Shown here one piece after another: positions 7,939-14,864 of a stretch of DNA of 15,496 bases. The notes under the pieces are model-generated. The model saw only the letters and a program-made list of their open reading frames with translations, did not search any database and was not told where the DNA came from. Position 1 is the first letter of the stretch, and the number at the start of each line of letters is the position of its first letter. Source of the DNA: Bacteroidales bacterium (GTDB lineage: Bacteria; Bacteroidota; Bacteroidia; Bacteroidales; VadinHA17); NCBI GenBank assembly GCA_016936695.1, contig JAFGXK010000182.1, positions 1-15,496 on the forward strand, written 5' to 3'. The position numbers and the translations under genes were made by a program.

Positions 7939-9198
7939 TTACTGCCCGCTTATTTCATTCTTCTTCCCGATTGTTGCATTTGATATTAAAGGCCTGGCCC
8001 AGAAACTAAGAAAGAGTATATAGCCCAGGGTAACATAAAGAACAGTCATCCCGGCCTGAAGTCCGATCACATCCTTAAGCTTTCCTATAAGCAGCGACAC
8101 TATCGCTCCCCCTGCAATCCCCGTGCAAAGAATGCCTGAAAAGGAACCGTGTGATTTTGATACACTGTTTAGAGCCAGTGAAAAGATTATAGCATACATT
8201 ACCGAAAGACAGAAGCCCAGGGCCGGGAATCCGAAAATGGCGAACCTTATACCTCCGAAGAGTGTAAACGTCAGAATGATAAGCGCTGCTGCGGTGAATA
8301 ATCTCAGCACTATCTTGCTGTCTATGACCTTCAGCAGAAACAGCCCAAGGAAACAACCGATTGTCATTAGTCCCCAGAACAGCCCCACAGCCCTTGCCCC
8401 TTCAATCTCGGGTGTCAGCCCGTGATAGGTTCTCAGAAACTCGGATATCCAGTTGGCTATTCCCTGTTCAGTTCCGACATAACAAAAAATCCCCAGGAAA
8501 AAAAGAATCACCTTCTTCTGCCTGAAAAGTTCCAGATGTGTAGCCCAGGCGCCCACAACTTCTTCTTCCTTAAGTTCCACTTTCGGAAACCTTGTGGCAA
8601 TAATAACTCCTGCCATAAACAGGCTTATAAAAGTAAATATGAGGTAAATCGAAACCCATGGCAGAGATGCCGGGGTCAGCGGAGCTACCAGCTTTAACAG
8701 AAATCCGTTTCCGGGATCAGGATTGCCAAGTCCGATTACCAGATACGAATAGACGAAGGGGCTGAGAAATGAGGCAGCGCCAAATACGAGCTGGGCTATT
8801 ACCGAATTAAAAGCAAAATGTTCCTCGCCTCCTGCAGTTCGCAGAAGGGGATAAATGGCAACCTGCATTATTGCCATCCCGCAGCCTATAAGGAAAAGGG
8901 AAACCAGAAAAACGGGGTATGCAGGAAAAATGGTAAAAAAGACGGCTCCGCTGAATGAAAGAAGCCAGGCAAATATCAGACTCTTCTTCTCTCCGTGTTT
9001 CTGGATGATCATCCCCGCCGGTATTGACATCAATCCATATGCTATAAAGAATGAGAAGGGAAGCATCCCGGTCATTGTCCCCGTCAGGGAAAAACTGTCA
9101 CTTACATTCGGGTTTATTGAACCCAGAATGTTGGTCAGAAAGGAGATTGCAAAAAATACAAGAAAAATGAGAAAGATAAGGTAGTAATTACGTTTCAT
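7939..9198 (-). CDS. MFS transporter, FHS (FucP-like) sugar:proton symporter family
   Basis: A 419-residue inner-membrane carrier with about twelve hydrophobic segments in two sets of six, separated by a charged loop around residues 200-225 (FPKVELKEEEVV). The first half shows an FHS-like start (SFLTNILGSINPNVSDSFSL), the MFS A-type loop after helix 2 (IQKHGEKKS), and a helix 4/5 region with GCGMAIMQVAIYPLLRTAG. The last corresponds to the FucP stretch GxGxxxxxxNPY, but the Asn of the NPY is not kept, so substrate contacts may differ from L-fucose permease. Length is normal for the family. Its position upstream of the DUF1080/oxidoreductase operon suggests it imports a monosaccharide or keto-sugar released in the periplasm; that is inference. 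The start is ATG at 9198. No full TAnnTTTG is found upstream; the nearest is TATTTTTA at 9225-9232 (one mismatch). Confidence 0.85.
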   Translation of the reverse strand: MKRNYYLIFLIFLVFFAISFLTNILGSINPNVSDSFSLTGTMTGMLPFSFFIAYGLMSIPAGMIIQKHGEKKSLIFAWLLSFSGAVFFTIFPAYPVFLVSLFLIGCGMAIMQVAIYPLLRTAGGEEHFAFNSVIAQLVFGAASFLSPFVYSYLVIGLGNPDPGNGFLLKLVAPLTPASLPWVSIYLIFTFISLFMAGVIIATRFPKVELKEEEVVGAWATHLELFRQKKVILFFLGIFCYVGTEQGIANWISEFLRTYHGLTPEIEGARAVGLFWGLMTIGCFLGLFLLKVIDSKIVLRLFTAAALIILTFTLFGGIRFAIFGFPALGFCLSVMYAIIFSLALNSVSKSHGSFSGILCTGIAGGAIVSLLIGKLKDVIGLQAGMTVLYVTLGYILFLSFWARPLISNATIGKKNEISGQ

Positions 9199-9250
9199 CA
9201 GGTCGTTTTATTGATGGTTAAATGTAAAAATAAAAATTAATAACAACAGC

Positions 9251-9290
9251 CCGTTACTCCGGAGTTTTCTTATAATTTTGGGAGTAACGG
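9251..9290. promoter_or_regulatory. 10-bp perfect inverted repeat flanking a -7 element (candidate operator)
   Basis: CCGTTACTCC (9251-9260) and GGAGTAACGG (9281-9290) are exact reverse complements separated by 20 bases. The left arm also forms the palindrome ACTCCGGAGT (9256-9265), so the GGAGT unit occurs three times. The spacer holds TAATTTTG (9273-9280), a full TAnnTTTG match on the plus strand, 38 bases before the ATG at 9318. It lies between divergent genes, so a terminator makes no sense. A two-site operator controlling one or both genes fits best; a leader hairpin is the alternative. Confidence 0.55.
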
Positions 9291-9317
9291 AAATGAGACA
9301 AATGTGGTAAATCTGAA

Positions 9318-9788
9318 ATGGAAAATAATTTTTTCTCACTCGAAGTAAATAAAAGCAACAGGCTGACACGACTGTTCCAGCTAATCTTCGGAATTGTGTG
9401 TGCATTGCTTGCCCTAACATGGATTATTTTAAACCCCGACTCCTTTAAATGGAACACTACATTGCTGCCAGTTCTTTTCCTCTCATCATTTTCCTGGTAT
9501 ATGATCAACTCCGGACTTGGCAAAGGAGAAAAGTATATCCAAATCGGCAGAGATTCAATTACAATCAAAAAGAATTCCCTTTTCCCGGCAAGAAATTTCA
9601 ATACACCTGAAATAGAGAGAATTGAAGTGTTCCCGTTGAGCCTGGTCCTCCATCTCAGAGAGGGGAATAAATTCCTTTTAAGATTCGGGACAACATTTAC
9701 CGATTTAATTGATCCGGTAAAAAGAGGTATTGAGGAATTCTGTTCCCTGAACAATATACCTGCGGAGTTCAGGAATGAAGAAATTTAA
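9318..9788 (+). CDS. Hypothetical two-helix membrane protein with a C-terminal beta-rich domain
   Basis: I do not recognise a characterised family. The 156-residue product has two hydrophobic segments (about 17-38 and 46-64) joined by a short loop. A soluble C-terminal region (about 70-156) follows, with alternating hydrophobic strands: YIQIGRDSITIKK, then IERIEVFPLSLVLHLREG and KFLLRFG, and a final helix with VKRGIEEFC. This layout (two helices, then a small beta domain ending in a helix) resembles small bacterial PH-like membrane proteins, but I cannot confirm that. It is divergent from the sugar transporter and convergent with the esterase gene. The start is ATG at 9318, supported by a TAnnTTTG element at 9273-9280. 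The reverse-strand reading frame over the same bases looks like a shadow. Confidence 0.75.
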   Translation: MENNFFSLEVNKSNRLTRLFQLIFGIVCALLALTWIILNPDSFKWNTTLLPVLFLSSFSWYMINSGLGKGEKYIQIGRDSITIKKNSLFPARNFNTPEIERIEVFPLSLVLHLREGNKFLLRFGTTFTDLIDPVKRGIEEFCSLNNIPAEFRNEEI

Positions 9789-9818
9789 ACTCTGCCTGAG
9801 CTGACACCCGGAGTTTTT
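9787..9818 (+). terminator. Possible weak terminator between convergent genes
   Basis: AAACTC (9787-9792) pairs with GAGTTT (9811-9816) around an 18-base loop, and TT follows to make a run of five T. It sits at the stop of the small membrane protein gene and before the convergent esterase end. The stem is only 6 bp with a large loop, so this is tentative. Confidence 0.3.
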
Positions 9819-9834
9819 AAGACAGCTTTGCTCT

Positions 9835-11103
9835 TCAGCGGTTGAATGCCTTATCAGCCATATCCATTATCCAGGTCCAGTCTTTGACAAGCAGATTATG
9901 AACCCCGTCGCGTACATGATAGCCTGTATTACCACTGCTTACCGGACTGTTAAGAGGAGGCATCTGTTCGCTTAGCGCTGTGTTCCTGTCATAAAGCCTG
10001 AATGCAGGTATTGAATGATACAACGACAGGTATGATCCACGGGGATCGGCCCACAGGTCCTCGCTGGCTGATGTGACATATACTGCCCTCGGGGCAATGA
10101 GCGCCAGAAGCATGTGCATGTCAACAGGCATTGCATCCTCATTGTTTCCCCATTGTATATAATTCCTGCAGAACCAGTGTGGGAAAGCCCTGTTTATCGT
10201 TTCGATGGTTTCGCCGAATTTCCGCCTTGCCAGTGCAGCGCCCCCGCATCCCGATTCATTGCTTACAGCCATGGCAAACCGCTTATCCTCAGCCGCAGCC
10301 CAGAGAGCTGTCTTCCCTCCTCTTGAATGACCCAGAACAGCAACCTTGCCGGCGTCTATATCGCCGTCGGTTACAAGATAATCCATACAACGGCTTGCTC
10401 CCCAAGCCCAGGCTGCAATGGTTCCCCATGAATCTCCCTTCCGTTCGCCGCGGTCGAGGAGTCCGTGAATACCGTTTTTGAAATCATCAAAATTATCCGG
10501 ATCCACATCGGAATTCTGGAATACTGCCGCTGCATAACCTCTTGAAACAATTTCTTCCGCCGGCCAGAATTCATTTTTTACCGTTCGTGAAGGATCAGCC
10601 TGCTCAACTCCTCTGTTGTTTATTGAAAGAAATGCCGGAACCTTTTTTCCTGCATTGTTCGGGACAAATAAGCTAAGCCGGATAGTCAGCGACTTTCCTT
10701 CCGATGATATCACAATATCCACCTCCTTAAGCGTGGCAGCTCCTTCCATTGCATTCATATTCTTATTTACGATCCTGAATGTCGTGTTGTAAGGAGTTTC
10801 AGGTACCCTTCCGTATACATTCCCCCGGAAAAGCTCAAGTATCTCCGGTCTTCTTATCCTGGCCCATTCATCAGAGTTTTCAATTTTCTTCCCGTCAAGT
10901 GTAACAAGCAACTCCGGCAACTTATAGACGGGTACCTTTTCTTCATAATAATTACACTGAGGCTGGTTTTTGGTAAGTCTTTCCACAACATCCGGAGGAG
11001 CCTGCCATCCCTGTCCGGTCTGAGAAAGAATAAAAGCCGGAAGAAAAAACAGGAAAAGTGATATCATACAGATAAAAGCAGTTGTTGATCTCTTTTTGCT
11101 CAT
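9835..11103 (-). CDS. CE15-like glucuronoyl esterase (alpha/beta hydrolase), exported
   Basis: A 422-residue secreted alpha/beta hydrolase. A Sec signal peptide spans about 1-28 (hydrophobic CMISLFLFFLPAFIL, then SQ). The nucleophile elbow is GHSRGGK with Ser260. Glu283 in NESGCGG, Asp349 in SASEDLWADPRG and His402 in RDGVHNL sit at spacings (23, 89 and 142 residues after the Ser) that match bacterial CE15 enzymes as I recall them. FPHWFCRNY (308-316) and the HMLLALIAPRAVYV strand (330-343) are further family features. CE15 enzymes cleave esters between lignin alcohols and glucuronic acid on xylan, so a role in plant cell-wall breakdown is likely; a related acetylxylan esterase activity is the main alternative. 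It lacks a carbohydrate-binding module and a T9SS tail, so it is probably periplasmic. It lies on the same strand as the DUF1080/transporter cluster but is separated from it by the small membrane protein gene. The ATG at 11103 gives a normal signal peptide. Confidence 0.88.
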   Translation of the reverse strand: MSKKRSTTAFICMISLFLFFLPAFILSQTGQGWQAPPDVVERLTKNQPQCNYYEEKVPVYKLPELLVTLDGKKIENSDEWARIRRPEILELFRGNVYGRVPETPYNTTFRIVNKNMNAMEGAATLKEVDIVISSEGKSLTIRLSLFVPNNAGKKVPAFLSINNRGVEQADPSRTVKNEFWPAEEIVSRGYAAAVFQNSDVDPDNFDDFKNGIHGLLDRGERKGDSWGTIAAWAWGASRCMDYLVTDGDIDAGKVAVLGHSRGGKTALWAAAEDKRFAMAVSNESGCGGAALARRKFGETIETINRAFPHWFCRNYIQWGNNEDAMPVDMHMLLALIAPRAVYVTSASEDLWADPRGSYLSLYHSIPAFRLYDRNTALSEQMPPLNSPVSSGNTGYHVRDGVHNLLVKDWTWIMDMADKAFNR

Positions 11104-11201
11104 AATGCGGTGTTTATTGATTTGTAGTAAGTGCTATAAAAATAAGCCTTTTTATTACCTGTTCACAGGAATTAAAGTAAATTTATAGGGCAGAATCAGA
11201 A

Positions 11202-12218
11202 ATGAGACCATTGTTTCTTAAATATGATAATTACATAGAATGCAGGTTATGTCCGCATCTGTGCAAGATAGCGCCGGGGAAAAGGGGTATCTGCAGAGTT
11301 AGGCAAAACACTGGCGATCGTATTGAACTATTAACCTATGGCGTGTTATCTGGTCGTTCCTATGATCCTGTCGAAAAAAAACCCCTCTATCACTTTTTCC
11401 CGGGATATAAAATCCTTTCCGTTGGCTCCTACGGATGCAACATGAGATGCGATTTCTGCCAGAACTGGAACATATCACAGAAAAGCGTCGACAGTCTGAA
11501 GCCCGACACCGATCCTGATCGGCTTGCAGATGAAGCGGCTTCAGTACCCGACAATATAGGAATAGCATTCACCTACAACGAACCGGTGATCTGGTTCGAG
11601 TTTGTAAGGGATACTGCAATAAAGATCAGGGAAAAAGGTCTTTTCAACGTTATGGTAAGCAATGGCTACATCAACAGGGATCCGCTTGGAGAAATACTTG
11701 AAGTTATTGATGCTTTCAATATTGACCTTAAAGCTTTTAACGAGGATTTTTACTCGAAGCTTGCCGGTGCAAAACTGGAGCCCGTTAAGGAATCACTTAA
11801 AGCAATTTCCAAAGCCGGAAAACATCTCGAAATAACTACTCTGATCATTCCCGGGAAGAATGATTCAGTCGATGAGATGGAATCACAGGCTGAATGGATC
11901 GCCGGAGAACTCGGCGACGAAACTCCTCTTCATCTAAGCAGATATTTCCCGATGTTCAAAAGGAATGATCCTTCTACACCTCAGGAGACGCTTACACGGC
12001 TATATGAAGCAGCTTCAAAACGGCTTAAATATGTTTATATTGGAAACACCCGCGGAGAATCCGGTCAGGATACATGGTGCAGTAAATGCGGCACAATTGT
12101 GACAATGAGATCAGGATACAATATAAGGCTAATGAACCTCAGTGAAACCGGGCATTGCAAAAAATGCGGCTTTCCTGTCTACAGGAATTTTACTCTGCCT
12201 TTCCGTGAAGTGCGGTGA
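11202..12218 (+). CDS. amrS: AmmeMemoRadiSam system radical SAM enzyme
   Basis: A 338-residue cytoplasmic radical SAM protein related to pyruvate formate-lyase activating enzymes. The N-terminus has extra cysteines (Cys14, Cys17, Cys21, Cys31; CRLCPHLCKIAPGKRGIC). The radical SAM cluster motif is GCNMRCDFCQNW with Cys79, Cys83 and Cys86 (CxxxCxxC) binding the 4Fe-4S cluster. Conserved stretches include FTYNEPVIW (123-131), NIDLKAF (173-179) and HLSRYFPMFK (244-253). Residues 293-322 contain two CxxC pairs (WCSKCG, HCKKCG) that form a likely zinc ribbon. This arrangement fits the AmmeMemoRadiSam radical SAM family, usually accompanied by AMMECR1-like and Memo-like proteins, neither of which is in this window. 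The reaction is not established. The gene starts at ATG 11202, divergent from the esterase gene with about 98 bases between. Its 3' end overlaps the convergent small gene by 29 bases. Confidence 0.88.
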   Translation: MRPLFLKYDNYIECRLCPHLCKIAPGKRGICRVRQNTGDRIELLTYGVLSGRSYDPVEKKPLYHFFPGYKILSVGSYGCNMRCDFCQNWNISQKSVDSLKPDTDPDRLADEAASVPDNIGIAFTYNEPVIWFEFVRDTAIKIREKGLFNVMVSNGYINRDPLGEILEVIDAFNIDLKAFNEDFYSKLAGAKLEPVKESLKAISKAGKHLEITTLIIPGKNDSVDEMESQAEWIAGELGDETPLHLSRYFPMFKRNDPSTPQETLTRLYEAASKRLKYVYIGNTRGESGQDTWCSKCGTIVTMRSGYNIRLMNLSETGHCKKCGFPVYRNFTLPFREVR

Positions 12219-12483
12219 GTCGGCCGCAAAGCTTATCCATTCCGATGAAAAGATCCTTTTCAATCAGTTTGTAGTGAACCCTTGCCGATTTGGGATCATC
12301 ACTCTTAACAGGATTATTGGTCCTCCTTATAAGATCGTTTCTGAGAGTAACGGCATCCGCTATTACACCCGACACCTCATCAACCTTTTCTTCCGGATGA
12401 AGAGTTCCGAATGTGAAACAATCTGAGATCACCTCGAAAATCAGGCTGTCTATATCCTTTTTAAGTTTCCTTACGCTTGGCAT
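12190..12483 (-). CDS. Conserved hypothetical protein, 97 residues
   Basis: A small, charged, mostly helical cytoplasmic protein with no signal or membrane segment. The start MPSVRKLKKDIDSLIFEVISDCF (split here as MPSVRKLKKDID then SLIFEVISDCF) resembles a small Bacteroidota-conserved hypothetical protein as I recall it. Function is unknown. Support for it being a gene: a normal composition, an ATG at 12483, and a -7 element (TAACTTTG, 12505-12512) 21 bases upstream on the same strand. It converges on amrS with a 29-base overlap (12190-12218). A plus-strand frame over much of the same DNA (12142-12426) looks like a shadow. Confidence 0.75.
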   Translation of the reverse strand: MPSVRKLKKDIDSLIFEVISDCFTFGTLHPEEKVDEVSGVIADAVTLRNDLIRRTNNPVKSDDPKSARVHYKLIEKDLFIGMDKLCGRLTALHGKAE

Positions 12484-12504
12484 AATTGCTGAATTTTAAT
12501 CGGG

Positions 12505-12512
12505 CAAAGTTA
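12505..12512 (-). promoter_or_regulatory. -7 element for the 97-residue protein gene
   Basis: TAACTTTG on the minus strand matches TAnnTTTG fully. It lies between the stop of the aminotransferase gene (12523) and the ATG at 12483, with an expected start site near 12498 and a very short leader. No clear -33 TTTG is visible at the expected distance. Confidence 0.4.
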
Positions 12513-12522
12513 GTAAAATAAT

Positions 12523-13362
12523 TCATTGTGTCTTAGTTTCTCCCGTGAACCTCCTTAAGCTCTCCTCAGCCTTTTTAATGTAAAGCATCCTGAGCTTTTC
12601 CGTCAGTGCAGCCGGCACTTTGTAAGAGACATCCCCGATACAACAGAACTGAAGCACCATCGGAGAGGTCCCGGTCATGAAGACGGCATCACAATCGGGA
12701 AGGGAGCTCACAGGTATACAGGCGAATTCAACCCTTATTTTGTGCTCTGTGCAAATATCCAGAAGGTATTTACGGGTTATACCTCCGAGAATTTTATTGT
12801 CTGGTGCAGTAACAAGCATATCACCCCTGAGAAAAAAGATGTTTGAGCGGCTGCCTTCGGTAATCATACCTTCATCGTTAACAAGCAGCGCCTCATATCC
12901 CCCTTCCAGAATAAGCCTCTGATAGATCGAAGAACGAAGCTTGTGATTGATAACCTTCGACTCAGGGTCCTTTCTCTCAGCATGGAAAAGTAATCCTTTC
13001 ACACCTTTGCGATACTGCTCATCCGACGGGTAGACAGACTCAATAAAGTAAATCAGGTAATTAGTTGAATCACCATTGAAATTGAATACAAGCTTAAGGT
13101 TTATATCCTTCCTTCTTTCCGTCCTTACAAGTCGTATAATATCCTTTCTGATTTCCGCAATGTCTGCCAGGCTCTTCCTGCTCTGATGCTTAAGACTTGA
13201 TTCAAGACGGTCCATATGATCACGAAAAAAGACCGGAATGCCGCGTTTCATTCGAATAACCTCGTAAATTGAATCACCTTCATAGACAAGTGAGTTGTCG
13301 AACTGGTCCGACGTAAGAAGATCACTGTTCAGAATGAATTTCTTTCCGAAACATTCGTTCAT
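12523..13362 (-). CDS. Class IV pyridoxal-phosphate aminotransferase
   Basis: A 279-residue fold-type IV PLP enzyme, the group holding branched-chain and D-amino-acid aminotransferases and aminodeoxychorismate lyase. Visible features are VYEGDSIYEVIRMKRGIPVFF (about 26-46; here given in part), FRDHMDRLESS (46-56), a Lys in VINHKLRSS (Lys141, likely Schiff-base lysine), and GYEALLVNDEGMITEGSRSNIF with Glu169 and the PLP-phosphate loop. The later GGITRKYLLDIC (193-204) is also typical. The start at 13362 was preferred over an ATG at 13416: the extra 18 residues do not look like the family, and a full -7 element (13383-13390) lies inside that extension. The substrate cannot be assigned from these motifs. 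It is divergent from the nuclease fusion gene. Confidence 0.85.
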   Translation of the reverse strand: MNECFGKKFILNSDLLTSDQFDNSLVYEGDSIYEVIRMKRGIPVFFRDHMDRLESSLKHQSRKSLADIAEIRKDIIRLVRTERRKDINLKLVFNFNGDSTNYLIYFIESVYPSDEQYRKGVKGLLFHAERKDPESKVINHKLRSSIYQRLILEGGYEALLVNDEGMITEGSRSNIFFLRGDMLVTAPDNKILGGITRKYLLDICTEHKIRVEFACIPVSSLPDCDAVFMTGTSPMVLQFCCIGDVSYKVPAALTEKLRMLYIKKAEESLRRFTGETKTQ

Positions 13363-13382
13363 GGTTTGGGATATTTTCAACC

Positions 13383-13390
13383 CAAAAATA
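13383..13390 (-). promoter_or_regulatory. -7 element for the aminotransferase gene
   Basis: TATTTTTG on the minus strand is a full TAnnTTTG match, 21 bases upstream of the chosen ATG at 13362. It supports that start over the upstream one at 13416. No -33 TTTG is seen at the usual distance. Confidence 0.4.
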
Positions 13391-13452
13391 CTAACAATTA
13401 GCCTATCGGCTGCCATTTCTGATTATATTAGCAGTCTGAGACCTTTCAATTC

Positions 13453-14823
13453 ATGTATGCGATTGTTGATATTGAAACCACGGGAGGAAGTTCCAGAATT
13501 GAAAAAATCACCGAAATTGCCATCATTCAGCACGATGGGGAAAAGATAACGGGCGAGTTCTCCACCCTCATCAATCCGGAACGGAATATTCCTTATTATA
13601 TAACCAGCCTTACGGGCATCACCAATGAAATGGTTGAGGAGGCTCCAAGATTTTTTGAGGTAGCCAGGACCATCGTCGAAATGACTGAAGGAAGGACATT
13701 GGTTGCACATAATGCAAGATTTGACTATTCATTCATCCGAGAGGAATTCAAATCGCTGGGTTACAATTTCAGAAGAAACCTTATCGACACAGTTACTCTC
13801 AGCCGTAAACTAATACCTGGACACAAATCATACAGCCTCGGAAATATTTGCAGGGATCTCGGGATTACAATTAACGGAAGACACAGGGCAGCCGGCGATG
13901 CCATGGCCACTGCAGAGCTTTTCAGGCTTCTGATGGAAAAGGACAATCAGATTAGGGTTCAGGGCCGGAGCATGATAAAAAATACAAAACTTTCAAAACT
14001 GAATCCCTGCCTCGATGTATCAAAGGTTGAAATCATTCCTGAAGAACCGGGTGTGTATTATTTCTACGATGAGAAGGGGAATCTAATCTATATCGGCAAA
14101 AGCCGGAACCTCCGACAGAGAGTAAGCACCCATCTTTCAAACAATACTACCGGCCGATCGATGGAAATGAGGGATATGATTGCAGATCTCGACTGGGAAG
14201 TGACAGGAAGCGAACTTATAGCCCTGCTTCTCGAATCGGCTGAAATAAAGAAAAATAAGCCGCTTTACAACAGGGCTCAGCGCCGGACCGGCTACCAGTG
14301 GGGAATATTCAGCTCAACCAACTCTGAAGGTTACCAGGTTTTCAGTTTCGGTCAGCTCGATGGTGACGAAAACCCTCTTTCGGTATTTGCGGGGAAAGAA
14401 AAAGCCCGTTCGATGCTATCAGTCCTCGTGGGAAAATATGAACTATGTCAGAAACTGGCCGGGCTTTACGAAACATCAGGACCCTGCTTTCATTATCATG
14501 TAGGACTTTGCAGAGGGGCTTGCTGCGGGAAAGAGCATCCGGAATCATACAACGAAAGAGCCCGTAAGGCAGAAGCGGAATTTGTTTTCACGCGCCGAAA
14601 TTTCTTTATCATCGACAGAGGAAGATATAAAGGAGAAAAGAGTGCAATCAAGGTTATCAACGGGAAGTACTCCGGCTTTGGCTATTTCAGCATCGACGAT
14701 ATGGGGTTCGGTCTGACTGCAGTCCACGACTGCATTAAGAGTTCAGGTGATAACCGCGACATCCAGGTAATACTCAAACAATACCTCAGGGGTTATAAAA
14801 TTGAAAAGATAATTGAATTCTGA
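13453..14823 (+). CDS. DnaQ-like 3'-5' exonuclease fused to GIY-YIG/UvrC-like nuclease
   Basis: A 456-residue three-part DNA-processing protein. Residues 1-163 form a DEDDh exonuclease domain like the DNA polymerase III epsilon subunit: Asp6 and Glu8 (VDIETTG), Asp91 (HNARFDY), His144 and Asp149 (HRAAGDA). Residues about 195-280 form a GIY-YIG endonuclease domain: GVYYF (200-204), IYIGKSRNLRQR (212-223) with Arg221/Arg223 nearby, and Glu261 as probable catalytic acid in LLLESAEIKKNKPLYN. Residues about 290-380 show a UvrC-like segment with Cys345, Cys353, Cys357 and Cys358 (PCFHYHVGLCRGACCGK). The C-terminal UvrC endonuclease and helix-hairpin-helix domains are absent. The arrangement resembles the known DnaQ-UvrC fusions (as in mycobacterial Rv2191), suggesting a role in repair or processing of damaged DNA, but the physiological task is unsettled. 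The start is ATG 13453, divergent from the aminotransferase gene. Confidence 0.9.
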   Translation: MYAIVDIETTGGSSRIEKITEIAIIQHDGEKITGEFSTLINPERNIPYYITSLTGITNEMVEEAPRFFEVARTIVEMTEGRTLVAHNARFDYSFIREEFKSLGYNFRRNLIDTVTLSRKLIPGHKSYSLGNICRDLGITINGRHRAAGDAMATAELFRLLMEKDNQIRVQGRSMIKNTKLSKLNPCLDVSKVEIIPEEPGVYYFYDEKGNLIYIGKSRNLRQRVSTHLSNNTTGRSMEMRDMIADLDWEVTGSELIALLLESAEIKKNKPLYNRAQRRTGYQWGIFSSTNSEGYQVFSFGQLDGDENPLSVFAGKEKARSMLSVLVGKYELCQKLAGLYETSGPCFHYHVGLCRGACCGKEHPESYNERARKAEAEFVFTRRNFFIIDRGRYKGEKSAIKVINGKYSGFGYFSIDDMGFGLTAVHDCIKSSGDNRDIQVILKQYLRGYKIEKIIEF

Positions 14824-14842
14824 AAGGCAAACCATATATTTG
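14813..14842 (+). promoter_or_regulatory. Bacteroidota-type promoter for the DUF47 gene
   Basis: TTG (14813-14815) is followed after 19 bases by TATATTTG (14835-14842), a full TAnnTTTG match. The -33 element overlaps the end of the nuclease gene. A start site near 14849 would leave about 16 bases before the ATG at 14865, so the DUF47 gene likely has its own transcript. Confidence 0.55.
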
Positions 14843-14864
14843 TTTAAACCCAGAGATTACAGAA

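Noticed and set aside
9254..9754. Reverse-strand 166-residue open frame covering the small membrane protein gene
   Set aside because: It is antisense to nearly all of the plus-strand gene, has a Ser/Leu/Pro-rich shadow-like composition without domain features, and the plus frame has coherent membrane segments and a matching promoter element.
11136..11155. 7-bp AT-only hairpin (ATAAAAA/TTTTTAT) between the esterase and amrS genes
   Set aside because: All-AT pairing in AT-rich DNA is easily explained by chance, and the flanking genes are divergent, so a terminator role is not expected.
12142..12426. Plus-strand 94-residue frame overlapping the end of amrS and the small conserved gene
   Set aside because: It lies in a different frame of amrS and antisense to the 97-residue gene, with no recognisable features; both overlapping genes have better support.
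13363..13416. N-terminal extension of the aminotransferase to an ATG at 13416
   Set aside because: The 18 extra residues do not match the family start and contain a full -7 promoter element for the shorter form.
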